A stretch of 64,000 nt of DNA from NCBI GenBank assembly GCA_017550285.1, contig JAFZPP010000005.1:1-64000 (forward strand). The letters are read 5' to 3'. Positions 44,299 to 52,809 of the stretch are shown here, piece after piece. This stretch comes from Oscillospiraceae bacterium (GTDB taxonomy: Bacteria; Bacillota; Clostridia; Oscillospirales; Ruminococcaceae). The notes beneath the pieces were generated by a model. That model saw nothing but the letters and a program-made list of their open reading frames with translations, did no database searches and was not told the origin of the DNA. Position numbers and translations under genes: made by a program. Positions within the stretch are counted from its first letter, which is position 1. Every line of letters begins with the position of its first letter.

Positions 44299-44933
44299 AT
44301 ATGAATGAGAATACGGGCATTTCGGCAATGCATATCTATAAATCATTCGGGAAGGAAACCGTGCTGCGAGATGTGTCGCTGACGGTGAAACGCGGGGAGA
44401 TCGCGGGGCTGGTCGGTAACAACGGCAGCGGCAAAACAGTCCTGATGAAATGCATCTGCGGCTTTCTGCGCCCTGAGCGCGGCGAGATCACGGTCTGCGG
44501 CAAGCGTATCGGCAAGGACTGCGACTTTCCGGAAAGTCTGGGACTGATTATCGAAACACCGGGCTTTCTGCCGTCCCTGTCCGGCTACCGCAGTCTGCGT
44601 ACACTTGCAGCACTGCGCGGCAAGATCGGCAAAGCAGAAATTCTGGATACGCTGCGACGTGTCGGGCTGTATGATGCGCGGCGAAAATCCGTCGGGAAAT
44701 ATTCACTCGGTATGCGACAGCGGCTCGGCATCGCACAAGCGATTATGGAAAACCCGGATGTGCTGATTCTCGATGAGCCGTTTAACGGGTTGGATGCAGC
44801 AACCGTCGCGGAGATGCGCACGCTGCTGCTCGACCTGAAAGCACAGGGCAAGACGATCCTGCTTGCAAGCCATAATGCGGAGGACATCCGCACACTCTGC
44901 GACTTCGTGCATGAAATGGAGGTGACCGTATGA
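44295..44933 (+). CDS. ABC transporter ATPase
   Basis: 212 aa, single nucleotide-binding domain. Walker A GLVGNNGSGKT, Q loop region LIIETPGFLPSL, signature YSLGMRQRLGIAQAI, Walker B VLILDEPFNGLD, switch His in LLASHNAED. It ends soon after the H loop, the compact form typical of bacteriocin-immunity and ABC-2 exporters. Confidence 0.93.
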   Translation: MNMNENTGISAMHIYKSFGKETVLRDVSLTVKRGEIAGLVGNNGSGKTVLMKCICGFLRPERGEITVCGKRIGKDCDFPESLGLIIETPGFLPSLSGYRSLRTLAALRGKIGKAEILDTLRRVGLYDARRKSVGKYSLGMRQRLGIAQAIMENPDVLILDEPFNGLDAATVAEMRTLLLDLKAQGKTILLASHNAEDIRTLCDFVHEMEVTV

Positions 44934-46294
44934 AGCTTATTCCAATTCTGACAGCATTTGTTTGCGCCTGTACGCTTGGTGTCTCCGCATTTGCGGAAGA
45001 ACTGCCAGCTGAGACAGAGATACCGGAAATCGTACCGAAAGCCGCGCCCGTTCTGCAAATCGACAATTCACATATCTACGGATTTATGGAACAAAGCTAC
45101 GCGCAGGGCTACGAGCCGCTGACCGACGGCGGCTATGCGGTCATCGTACTGCCGCTCTGCTGTGCGGATGACGAAAAGCCGGAATCGCTGCGGGTTTCTG
45201 TCGGGCTGGATGCGGGCAGCGCGGCATTTATCGTGAAGAATTACGAGCAGACTGTTCCGCTGGCAATGCATACCGCAAATGACGGCACAGAGCAGGAAAT
45301 CTATCTTGCCGAATTCTGGCTGGAACTTTCGCCGGAGCGTGTCAACGGCTGTTATCCGGTGCAGATTCAGGTTGAAGATTTCAGCGCATACACAGTCTTT
45401 GTCAACATCACCGACGGCATTGACCCGAATGCCAAAGAACCCGAACCGCCTGTCACAACACCGCCGGAAGAACCGGTCATTTTACAGCCAAAAATTCTGA
45501 TTCAGCGCATTTCCGGCGGGGAGATTGAAGCAGGAGAAACTGCGGAACTGCATATCACGCTAAAAAACACTTCTCATACAGAGACTCTCCAAAACCTGAC
45601 CGTGACCGCATCTACGCCGGAGCATCTGACGCTTGAGGCTGCTGCTGATATGCTGTATTTTGAGCGTATCCCCGCCGATGCGGAATTTGAGGCGGTATTT
45701 CGCTGCAAGACCGCTGCCGATACCCCTGCCGGCACCTATGATCTCCCGCTGCAATTTGATTTCGCATATGGCAAAGGCATGACCGGCACAGGCAGCGGCA
45801 AGGCACGCATCACAGTCGGGCAACCGGTGAAAATGGAATTTCCGCTTGTTGCTATTCCGGCGGAAGCGGTCGTTTCGGATCGTCTAGAGCTGCACTTGCA
45901 GGCACTTAATCTTGGTACGGCTCCCGTCTCGAATGTCCGCGCTGAACTGTCGGCAGACGGACTGCTGCCGGAAGGTACCGCGTTTATCGGCATGGTCACA
46001 GGCGGTACATCCGCTGACGCAGTGCTAAATGTGCAGGTATCCTCTAAGCACGGCGCGGATCCTTACGGTGAGACAAACGGACAGATCATCTTCACATATA
46101 CTGATGAATCCGGCGCAGACCATACCGAAACGCAGAATTTCTCGATCACGCTGAAATCGCCGTTCTCAAATCACACAGCAGAACCGAAACAGGCGGATTC
46201 TCACGCATGGGTGTGGATTATGGCAGGTATCGGCGGCGCGATTCTACTGCTTTCTGCTGTGCTTATCTTCCGGAGAAAACGGGGTGCATCATGA
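44930..46294 (+). CDS. Membrane-anchored extracellular protein of the ABC module
   Basis: 454 aa. Signal peptide (1-22, cut after AFA), an N-terminal beta domain (45-165), a Pro/Glu linker, then two Ig-like CARDB/NEW3-type domains (about 185-295 and 300-400: ISGGEIEAGETAELHITLKN and ALNLGTAPVSNVRAELS), a single C-terminal membrane helix (about 425-446) and RRKRGAS tail. Start overlaps the ATPase stop. It could be an adaptor reaching from the exporter into the wall. Confidence 0.75.
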   Translation: MKLIPILTAFVCACTLGVSAFAEELPAETEIPEIVPKAAPVLQIDNSHIYGFMEQSYAQGYEPLTDGGYAVIVLPLCCADDEKPESLRVSVGLDAGSAAFIVKNYEQTVPLAMHTANDGTEQEIYLAEFWLELSPERVNGCYPVQIQVEDFSAYTVFVNITDGIDPNAKEPEPPVTTPPEEPVILQPKILIQRISGGEIEAGETAELHITLKNTSHTETLQNLTVTASTPEHLTLEAAADMLYFERIPADAEFEAVFRCKTAADTPAGTYDLPLQFDFAYGKGMTGTGSGKARITVGQPVKMEFPLVAIPAEAVVSDRLELHLQALNLGTAPVSNVRAELSADGLLPEGTAFIGMVTGGTSADAVLNVQVSSKHGADPYGETNGQIIFTYTDESGADHTETQNFSITLKSPFSNHTAEPKQADSHAWVWIMAGIGGAILLLSAVLIFRRKRGAS

Positions 46295-47010
46295 AAATGC
46301 TGCGGCTGTTTTGGCAATACGACAGCGTGAAAGCGGCGGTTCTGCTCCTTGCGCTGGCAATCTTTCTTGCGGGATACTGTATCCGAGCTGCCGTTTCCTA
46401 TGCCGTTATTTTGGAAGCGCCGACGGAATATGTCTGCACCGCGCCCGATATCGGCAAGATTCTGCCGCAGCTTACGAATACAGACGGTCTCCGTGCATAC
46501 AGCCGGCAGAAGAAAGCATATCTTGCCGGAGAGAATCAAACGGGTTCTATTGTCATGCTCTCTGCTGCATATCTGGCAGATTGCTATGGGCTGGACGGAG
46601 ATGCACACACGGTCTGGATGAACGCGGAGGCATTTGCAGCATGGGGTGATGCTGCTTCACAAAGTACAGCCGTTTTTCACGGGACGCTTAACGGTGAACC
46701 GTTCTCCGCGCAGCTGATCTGTACGGAGAATCTTCCGCAGAGTGAACCGTATGCCGTGCTGGCTTCCAGCGCTTCAGAGCTGCACGATGCGGACGCACTT
46801 CGTGTCTGCGCCGCGAACAGGGATACATTTGCACCGGACAGCTTAGGCTTAACGGTTATCAATCCCGAACAGGAATGCGCCACCGATTATGAGCAGCAGT
46901 TAGTGTTGCTGCGGATTCGGTTCGGTGTGCTTTCTGCAATTCTGGCGCTGATCGGTGCTGCGGCGTTTCTGAACATCTATCAAGTGAAAAGGAACCGGAT
47001 TCTTCTATAG
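46291..47010 (+). CDS. Bitopic membrane protein, last gene of the ABC module
   Basis: 239 aa; start overlaps the previous stop (ATGA). N-terminal helix (about 17-37), a ~165-residue extracytoplasmic domain, and a C-terminal helix (about 210-230, FGVLSAILALIGAAAFLNIY) ending in a basic tail. The layout recalls a MacB/FtsX permease reduced to two helices with its periplasmic domain. No recognised family. Confidence 0.65.
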   Translation: MKMLRLFWQYDSVKAAVLLLALAIFLAGYCIRAAVSYAVILEAPTEYVCTAPDIGKILPQLTNTDGLRAYSRQKKAYLAGENQTGSIVMLSAAYLADCYGLDGDAHTVWMNAEAFAAWGDAASQSTAVFHGTLNGEPFSAQLICTENLPQSEPYAVLASSASELHDADALRVCAANRDTFAPDSLGLTVINPEQECATDYEQQLVLLRIRFGVLSAILALIGAAAFLNIYQVKRNRILL

Positions 47011-47160
47011 TTATGAATGCAGAAAAAATGATATATACTGCTCCAAAAGATGCCCCGTAGCCGGATCATATCCGACTACGGGGATCACAAATGCTCCATT
47101 TTGCTCCTTATTCAGATTGCCTTCAGCATCTGATTCTGGGTGCTCAAAGTAATCAATCTC
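47011..47160 (-). pseudogene. In-frame protein-like extension after the TIR stop codon
   Basis: Directly after the TAA of the TIR gene the same frame continues for 49 codons (EIDYFEHPESDAEGNLNKEQ... ending ISFFLHS, TAA at 47011-47013). Composition looks coding. A strong hairpin (CCCCGTAG...CTACGGGG, 47053-47083) lies within it and may instead be the TIR terminator. Either the TIR gene has acquired an early stop or this is the end of another truncated gene. Confidence 0.35.
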
Positions 47161-47847
47161 TTACAACCTTACTAATTCTGCGATTTTAGCCGCAATGCTT
47201 TCCATTGATTCTTCATTTGTGCTTAAACCACTGCGTGATCCAAGCAATGGACTAGCATCACGTAATTTTTCAAAGGTTGTGTTATGCACAATTGGCACAA
47301 GTAAATCACGGGCGAGCAGCGCGGAGAGTTCTTTTTCAGCTATTCCTTCCCCTTTAATGCGACTGATAAATGACGGTGTGACTAACACTATGCCTATGCG
47401 TGATTTCACAAGACCTTTGTCAATTTCACGAAGAAGGGTTGAACCTAAAGGAACATCTTTTTCGCTGAACCAAACATTTACGCCTTTTGATTCAAGTAAA
47501 TCATGTAGCTCTTTAGCTGCCCCTTTGCGATCGTCCCAAGCATGACAAAGAAAGACATCTCGCAAATCTTGCATTTCCGCTCGCTTTTCAATATTTTCGC
47601 GTACCGGAGTAAGAGTTCGTATTTCAGCATCGGTATATAAAATAGTAGAATTACTTGGAGCCCAACGTGCCTTAACCTTACCTTGTTTTACACCTCGACT
47701 ACTTGTTGCGTGAGTAATTGAGGAAGTACTCGACGGGAAAACATAGGGATATTTAGGGTAGGAGCCAAAAGATCTACCACCACATACCGGACAATTTGCT
47801 CTTCCACTCGCAGTACGATGACCTTGGACTGGAGCTGTACATCGCAT
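47161..47847 (-). CDS. TIR-domain protein with N-terminal zinc-binding motif
   Basis: 228 aa; GAGGGG 8 nt before the ATG. Residues 1-25 (CTAPVQGHRTASGRANCPVCGG) contain Cys3, Cys19, Cys22 and His10, a possible small zinc site. The TIR domain spans about 96-225: DVFLCHAWDDRKGAAKELHD, GVNVWFSEKDVPLGS (BB loop), and AEKEL with Glu173 at the catalytic position of NAD-cleaving TIRs. Bacterial TIR proteins of this kind often act in phage defence by depleting NAD or making signals. It is the second gene after a 54-aa protein (12-bp gap), on the mobile element near RloAB. Confidence 0.85.
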   Translation of the reverse strand: MRCTAPVQGHRTASGRANCPVCGGRSFGSYPKYPYVFPSSTSSITHATSSRGVKQGKVKARWAPSNSTILYTDAEIRTLTPVRENIEKRAEMQDLRDVFLCHAWDDRKGAAKELHDLLESKGVNVWFSEKDVPLGSTLLREIDKGLVKSRIGIVLVTPSFISRIKGEGIAEKELSALLARDLLVPIVHNTTFEKLRDASPLLGSRSGLSTNEESMESIAAKIAELVRL

Positions 47848-47859
47848 TATAGATTCCCC

Positions 47860-48024
47860 TCACTTTCCATGCTTAGTCTTGTCAACGAGTACGAATGTAG
47901 TTGCACCCTTGGGTGTCGGCGGAACGGTTTTTCCCTTAACAAGCGTAACCTCCGTCTTGCTGCCAACGGGTTTATACTGACCCGAAACAGGGGCTTTTTG
48001 CCCAGTTTTTATCTTTGTAGCCAT
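47860..48024 (-). CDS. YjzC-like small protein
   Basis: 54 aa, ATG at 48024 with AAGGAG about 10 nt upstream. The sequence KTGQKAPVSGQYKPVG, TLVKGKTVPPTPKG resembles the YjzC family of short Firmicutes proteins (KTGEKAP-SG pattern and KGE-FPPTP pattern). It starts the two-gene unit with the TIR protein, whose N-terminus has the similar string APVQGH. A role as partner or regulator of the TIR protein is inference from linkage only. Confidence 0.7.
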   Translation of the reverse strand: MATKIKTGQKAPVSGQYKPVGSKTEVTLVKGKTVPPTPKGATTFVLVDKTKHGK

Positions 48025-48097
48025 CAAGACCACGCTCCTTAAAATATATTTAAAGAGATCACACGCTTAATTTTTACTTTCTGCCGACAAAAAACTA

Positions 48098-48126
48098 TTG
48101 CATTCTGTGAGAGAATATGATATAAT
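48098..48126 (+). promoter_or_regulatory. Plus-strand promoter between the defence genes
   Basis: TTGCAT, 17 nt, TATAAT, pointing away from both minus-strand neighbours. Confidence 0.65.
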
Positions 48127-48131
48127 AGTAG

Positions 48132-48214
48132 TTGCTACACTGGCTAAAGTATCATATTCTGTATGAAATGCTTTTGCCGACTTAAGAGATGCCCCTCACA
48201 CGGGCATCTTTTTT
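48132..48214 (+). ncRNA. Candidate small RNA, about 80 nt
   Basis: Transcription from the promoter at 48098 would run into a strong terminator (GATGCCC ctcaca CGGGCATC then T6, 48188-48214). No frame with a ribosome binding site lies between. The stretch ATCATATTCTGTATGA (about 48150-48165) is partly complementary to the promoter region AGAATATGAT. It does not match an RNA family I know. Confidence 0.5.
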
Positions 48215-48329
48215 CATGTGATCGCTTTATTGCGAATTATTGATGATAGTCTCCATTGCGCTGAATACTCCATCTATCATCTTGCCCTTTTGGGGTATGA
48301 CTCCTTATTCTTGTTCCATGTTTAATCAC

Positions 48330-48977
48330 TTACTTGTGGCTTTTTGCTTTGATTTCTCTAATTAAACAATGAACTGTTGTACACGGACACATTTCTGAAG
48401 GTTTGTGTTTTCCCACGGATAGGTGTTCGTTATACTTCTGTTGCGCAAGCTTGATTGCTTGTTCCTCATCCCCAAAACGATTGAGTTTCTCGTAGATGTC
48501 CTTATCAGCCTTGGAGTATTTTTGACCTGTAACTTTATGAAAGGCTTGTGCGAAGCCGTTACAACAAGCTACTGAATCTTGATATGTAGGCATAGCGCCG
48601 AAATATGCATTGAACCATTCCTCGATGCATGGATTCGTCCACCCAACGCTAATGCCCTTTTCCTCGGCTTGACGGATGATTTCATCAAAGTTCTTGACTT
48701 TATCACGATCAAAGATTATCCATATCTCACCGTATTGTGGATTCATGGAAGCAAGATTTCGGGCCTCATCGACAAGATTATTAGATTTCGTCTTAATGAC
48801 TTTGATGACCAGCTTTCCCTGTAGTTCTTTGGGAATAGAATCCCTCAGCCCATACATATAGTTCTGTTCAGTTTCTTCTGTATCGGTGACAATAAAGTAG
48901 TAGCCCAGTTCAGGCACTCTTCTTCTGGCAAGTTGGTCACGAGTTTTTCGTATTCCGTTTCTTTCAGCACGAGCCAT
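48330..48977 (-). CDS. RloB-family protein (AbiLii-like, Toprim fold)
   Basis: 215 aa. Toprim-like elements: YYFIVTDTEETEQNYMYGL with the acidic residue near the N-terminus and IWIIFDRDK with the DxD pair, then NPCIEEWFNAYF. It starts 2 bp after the RloA stop. RloB pairs with an RloA ATPase in AbiL-type abortive infection and in restriction-linked loci, where the Toprim partner is the presumed nuclease. Confidence 0.85.
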   Translation of the reverse strand: MARAERNGIRKTRDQLARRRVPELGYYFIVTDTEETEQNYMYGLRDSIPKELQGKLVIKVIKTKSNNLVDEARNLASMNPQYGEIWIIFDRDKVKNFDEIIRQAEEKGISVGWTNPCIEEWFNAYFGAMPTYQDSVACCNGFAQAFHKVTGQKYSKADKDIYEKLNRFGDEEQAIKLAQQKYNEHLSVGKHKPSEMCPCTTVHCLIREIKAKSHK

Positions 48978-48979
48978 AT

Positions 48980-50248
48980 TTATTCCCCCTTGAACATATC
49001 AAAATGCTTCAAAGTCGGAATTGCTCCATACTTACCTAACAGGTAGTTTTTCTCAAAATTCTCGTCCTTACGAATCTTAACACCGTCTTCGTCAACAAAA
49101 TCAGCTAATGAGAAAAGATATGAGATACCATTAGAATCTTTTTCAGTAAACCAGATTTCGTCTCTTCTGAGAATATCACCGTTAAGCTGCCAGGAATCGT
49201 GGGAAGTAAATATTAACTGTGCATGATTTGTATTGATCTCAGGATCAAGGAACGTAATCACAAAAGCTCTCACAAGCAAGGGGTGAAGTCTTGCATTCAG
49301 TTCGTCAATAAACAGAACACCACCTGTAGACAATACATCCTGAAGCATAGGATACAAGGCAAACATCTTAAGTGTTCCAGCGGATTCGTATTGAAGCGGA
49401 ATTGATGTGGTCTGATCGGAATCGATCATTTTGTGAATAGCATCAATTCTTATTTTTGTGTTCTCTTCATCATTTTCAGATTTCAATACTTCAACATTAA
49501 ACCCGATTATAGAAGGATCAAATGCCGAGAAGTAGTCTACTACCTTTTGTTGTATTTCCTTATCCTCATCAAAGCCATCCGGAATCAGCTGAGATAAGAA
49601 GTAGTTCTCGATTGGCCTTCCAAAATCGGCAAAATCATTATGCAGGAACCAATCTCTGATTAGTTTTAACTTGGATATTTTGAGCTTGGCACCGAGAGAA
49701 ACGATAAGTGTTTCTTTCTCTAAAGCAATTTTCAGGTTTTCCTGGCTTTTGATTGGGATACCTGAAAATTCCAATTCATCACCGCGTCGATAAAAAATAC
49801 GCTTTAATTCTCCTCGGGATGATTTGGCCTTATAATTCAGCCATTCTTCGCATACACCATTGCTATCAACCGTAAATCCGTAATTATAAGTCTTGGCGCC
49901 GTTCTCCTCGGAGTCAATAAAGTACACTTCAAATGAAGATTCTGCTGTTTTACTCGTAGTATCAAACAAAAACGGTGTCGGCTTAAAAAACCTGGATTTT
50001 TTCTTAGTGTCGGATTCGTTTCCGTATTCCAGTGAATTGAGGACATATGTTGCCATATACCTGAAAGCTTCCTGCACGTTGGACTTACCGCTTGCATTTG
50101 CACCAAAGATAGCTGCGACAGGAAGTACTTTCTCGTTTGCTATAGAAATAACATGATTATTGAACTCGGATATTTTAGTTGCTGTGAGATCTAGAGTTGT
50201 GTCATCCTTAAATGATTTGAAGTTTTTATAATTAAACTGAAGTAGCAT
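48980..50248 (-). CDS. RloA/AbiLi-family AAA ATPase
   Basis: 422 aa; AAGGAGG 8 nt before the ATG. SMC/OLD-like ATPase: N-terminal FNYKNFKSFKDDTTLDL, Walker A IFGANASGKSN, signature-like YESAGTLKMFALYP, Walker B GVLFIDELNARLHP, switch TSHDSWQ. With RloB it forms a two-gene OLD-type defence system (AbiL family). An inverted repeat at 50309-50340 lies just upstream and may control expression. Confidence 0.88.
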   Translation of the reverse strand: MLLQFNYKNFKSFKDDTTLDLTATKISEFNNHVISIANEKVLPVAAIFGANASGKSNVQEAFRYMATYVLNSLEYGNESDTKKKSRFFKPTPFLFDTTSKTAESSFEVYFIDSEENGAKTYNYGFTVDSNGVCEEWLNYKAKSSRGELKRIFYRRGDELEFSGIPIKSQENLKIALEKETLIVSLGAKLKISKLKLIRDWFLHNDFADFGRPIENYFLSQLIPDGFDEDKEIQQKVVDYFSAFDPSIIGFNVEVLKSENDEENTKIRIDAIHKMIDSDQTTSIPLQYESAGTLKMFALYPMLQDVLSTGGVLFIDELNARLHPLLVRAFVITFLDPEINTNHAQLIFTSHDSWQLNGDILRRDEIWFTEKDSNGISYLFSLADFVDEDGVKIRKDENFEKNYLLGKYGAIPTLKHFDMFKGE

Positions 50249-50308
50249 ACTATCAAGCCTCCTTTTTCTCCTTACTATATATTATACTCAAAATTTCAGA
50301 AATGTCAA

Positions 50309-50340
50309 CGCCCAAATGAGAAAAAGTCTCATTTGGGTGT
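50309..50340 (-). promoter_or_regulatory. Inverted repeat upstream of RloA
   Basis: CGCCCAAATGAGA / TCTCATTTGGGTG with a 5-nt loop, about 60 bp before the RloA start. On the minus strand it is not followed by a T run, so it is more likely an operator or leader hairpin than a terminator. Confidence 0.5.
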
Positions 50341-50465
50341 TGAAAAAGTGGCCAGAAACAAAATAACGAGTCCAACAAATAGTTCTTGCGTCTCAATGCC
50401 TTGATACGCACAGTACAATTTATGATTAGGCACCTGGTGCATTTGCGAGATAAAAACGCCAAAAA

Positions 50466-50762
50466 TCACACTCTTGTCACCGCTATCAAAACCCGCTCCC
50501 GCATGACTGTACTATTTATATAGTAGTCGCGGGTATACTTCCATGTTCGGTATGCTTCCGGATCATCGGGCGGCGGATTCTGCTGCGCATATTGCTTCCG
50601 CAGCAAATCACAGTAATCACACGCACTGCGATCCACCGAACGCGCCACTTCCTCATATGTTCCGCATTTCTGCAACTGCGCAGCGAGCTTCGCGTAATTC
50701 TCTTCCATGAAGCTCATCCATGCTTGACCGTAATAGCCGATCTGCTCTGTTTCCTGATTCAT
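50466..50762 (-). CDS. TnpV-like small protein
   Basis: 98 aa starting 12 bp after the relaxase stop. Helical, with the layout YGQAWMSFMEENYAKLAAQLQKCGTYEEV and a C-terminal YTRDYYINSTVMRERVL that resembles TnpV proteins, which accompany relaxases and recombinases in clostridial mobile elements. Molecular role unknown. Confidence 0.6.
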   Translation of the reverse strand: MNQETEQIGYYGQAWMSFMEENYAKLAAQLQKCGTYEEVARSVDRSACDYCDLLRKQYAQQNPPPDDPEAYRTWKYTRDYYINSTVMRERVLIAVTRV

Positions 50763-50774
50763 ATTCGTTCCTCC

Positions 50775-52646
50775 TCATCTGTGATAAAAACTATTCGGCG
50801 GAAAATATCCGTTCGGAAATAAGCCTGCTGCTCTCTGCGTATTGCAGCGATCAATCGCATCCTGCACAAAAGTCGTGCCAAATACTCGCTCTGCCACGCC
50901 CGCCAGTTCTGCCGCTTCCTGAAACGCTGCTTCAGCCTGTTCAAATTTTGAGCTCAGTTCCATCAGCTTTTTCTGTTGGGATTCTGTCAGTTCATAGATT
51001 CTCTTCCAGTTCCTCAGTGTGATATCCGGATACAGTTTCACCGTCTTTTCCGCCTGCTCCCGCGTGAAGTGCGCCGAAGGTTTGCCTCCGAACACCAATT
51101 CCAGCTTTTCTTGTAATTCCAAAATTGTTTTCGTTTCTTTTTCCACGTCCGCAAGCTGTTCGCGCAGATTTGTGACGACATCTTCTTTTTCAGCAAAATC
51201 CTTCCGAATCGAACCAAGCGTCGCACCGTCGTTTATCCGTTTGTTCAACCGCAGCAGGGCATTCATCTCCGGATCATTTTTCCATATGAAAGGTTTGGTT
51301 TTGTCCATGCGCTGCATCCGGATTTTTCCATCGCGGACTGTCTGCATATAATGCGCTATCGTTTCCATTACAATCAGATTCGGCACACGGCGCTCCCGCA
51401 TCTTGGGCAATTCGGTGCGGAAATACTGCTCACACTGAGAGAGGTATGCCATCCGACGTTTGAGTGCCTCTTCTGTATATTTTTCTCCGAGCGAACGGAG
51501 CCGAATAAAATTGGTGCCGTACTGCGGGCGCAATGCAAGATACTTGCCATACTTGATTTCATAGTTTGCCTTTCGCATCCGTTCTAGCAGCTCATCAAAA
51601 TTGTTTGACAACAAAGCGAAGCGGTCAATGTCCTCACGCATCTGTTCCCGGATATTCAGCGTCGGCGCTTTGTATTGCTTTTCGATTTTGCGAATCTCAT
51701 CAATGTAGCATTGCTGCGCCTCGAAGCCGGTGTCCGTTTCACGGAACGGAATACTTCGCAGGGTGAGCTGTGCTTGTACGAAAGCTTGCTTCTCTGCATC
51801 GGAATAGAAGAATGCTCGGTACGGCGATTGCTTTTCGTGTTCCAGTACTTTTGCACGAGCAGATAATTCTGCAATCCGAAACTTGATGTTCTGCGTAACC
51901 GCAATGTCTGAGAGATCGTATGTCTGCCGCAGCCGTTCCCTCATACGCTGCCGGTCCTGTGTGCGTTTGTATTCGTCAACGGTCATGTGATCGTAATGCG
52001 CTTGTTTATCCTCGCGTAGAAAACCGCGCCGCTGTAAAATCTTTTCCATTGCAATGCGTTCGGATTCTTCCCACCCAATCACGGGAGACTGATACTTTCC
52101 CCTCGCAGCAAATCCCATTTCGATCAGCGCTGCTTTCATTGACACCCCTTTGCTGAGTCCGCACTTCCGTTCTTTTGAATAAAACGGAATAAAGTCAATG
52201 TGCAGATGCGGCGATGCCTCGTCCATGTGCAGCACGGCATTAAAGATATGCAGATTCGGATTGCGCTGCTGAAACTGCTCCATGTATTCGATCAGCATTT
52301 CTTTTGCTATCTCTCCGCGCGGACTACCGCACGGAGAATTTTTGCTGTCACCAAATTGCACAATCACTTCATAGAAAGATTCCTCACGCTTTCCGTTCAG
52401 GATATGTGAGTAGTAATCATCAATGCGTCGGCTCGGACGATTTTGCTTCGCATTGTATGCAGCAAGTGCCTCGTCAAACAAATCTTCATATGCTGCTTCG
52501 ATTGATTCCGTCCTGAAAAAAATATTTTGATCGGAGCGTGCCTGCACGATATTCGATGCAGAAAACTCGCGGTTGTTGTGTGCGAGGTTTGCACCATGCG
52601 GCGCACTCGGCTTACCGAGCCGGAAGCTAATGCTGAACTGTTCCAT
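50775..52646 (-). CDS. mob: MobV-family relaxase
   Basis: 623 aa. N-terminal Plasmid_rec/MobV domain (1-230) with motif I HNNREF (His23) and the metal-binding motif HMDEASPHLHIDFIP (His140, His147, His149). The remainder is long coiled coil (about 255-600). It nicks at oriT, stays covalently bound to the 5' end, and leads the strand into a helper conjugation channel. It is what makes the element mobilizable. The candidate oriT lies 75 bp upstream. Confidence 0.92.
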   Translation of the reverse strand: MEQFSISFRLGKPSAPHGANLAHNNREFSASNIVQARSDQNIFFRTESIEAAYEDLFDEALAAYNAKQNRPSRRIDDYYSHILNGKREESFYEVIVQFGDSKNSPCGSPRGEIAKEMLIEYMEQFQQRNPNLHIFNAVLHMDEASPHLHIDFIPFYSKERKCGLSKGVSMKAALIEMGFAARGKYQSPVIGWEESERIAMEKILQRRGFLREDKQAHYDHMTVDEYKRTQDRQRMRERLRQTYDLSDIAVTQNIKFRIAELSARAKVLEHEKQSPYRAFFYSDAEKQAFVQAQLTLRSIPFRETDTGFEAQQCYIDEIRKIEKQYKAPTLNIREQMREDIDRFALLSNNFDELLERMRKANYEIKYGKYLALRPQYGTNFIRLRSLGEKYTEEALKRRMAYLSQCEQYFRTELPKMRERRVPNLIVMETIAHYMQTVRDGKIRMQRMDKTKPFIWKNDPEMNALLRLNKRINDGATLGSIRKDFAEKEDVVTNLREQLADVEKETKTILELQEKLELVFGGKPSAHFTREQAEKTVKLYPDITLRNWKRIYELTESQQKKLMELSSKFEQAEAAFQEAAELAGVAERVFGTTFVQDAIDRCNTQRAAGLFPNGYFPPNSFYHR

Positions 52647-52720
52647 ACGAATTCCTTTCTCTTTTCAGATTAGCCGCGAAAAATCGTAAAAGATGCGAAA
52701 TATGTACTGTTCAGATAGTT

Positions 52721-52795
52721 AACCCAATACCAGTTGTGTACGCCCCGTTCAGGACATACACAACTGCCGATTTGCTCCGCGAAACGGATTGGGTT
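52721..52795. other. Nested inverted repeats, candidate oriT
   Basis: Outer arms AACCCAAT / ATTGGGTT (52721-52728, 52788-52795) enclose inner arms CAGTTGTGTA / TACACAACTG (52731-52740, 52757-52766). Both are perfect. The position directly upstream of a MobV relaxase is where such origins lie. Confidence 0.55.
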
Positions 52796-52809
52796 TCCTG
52801 CAATCGCAT

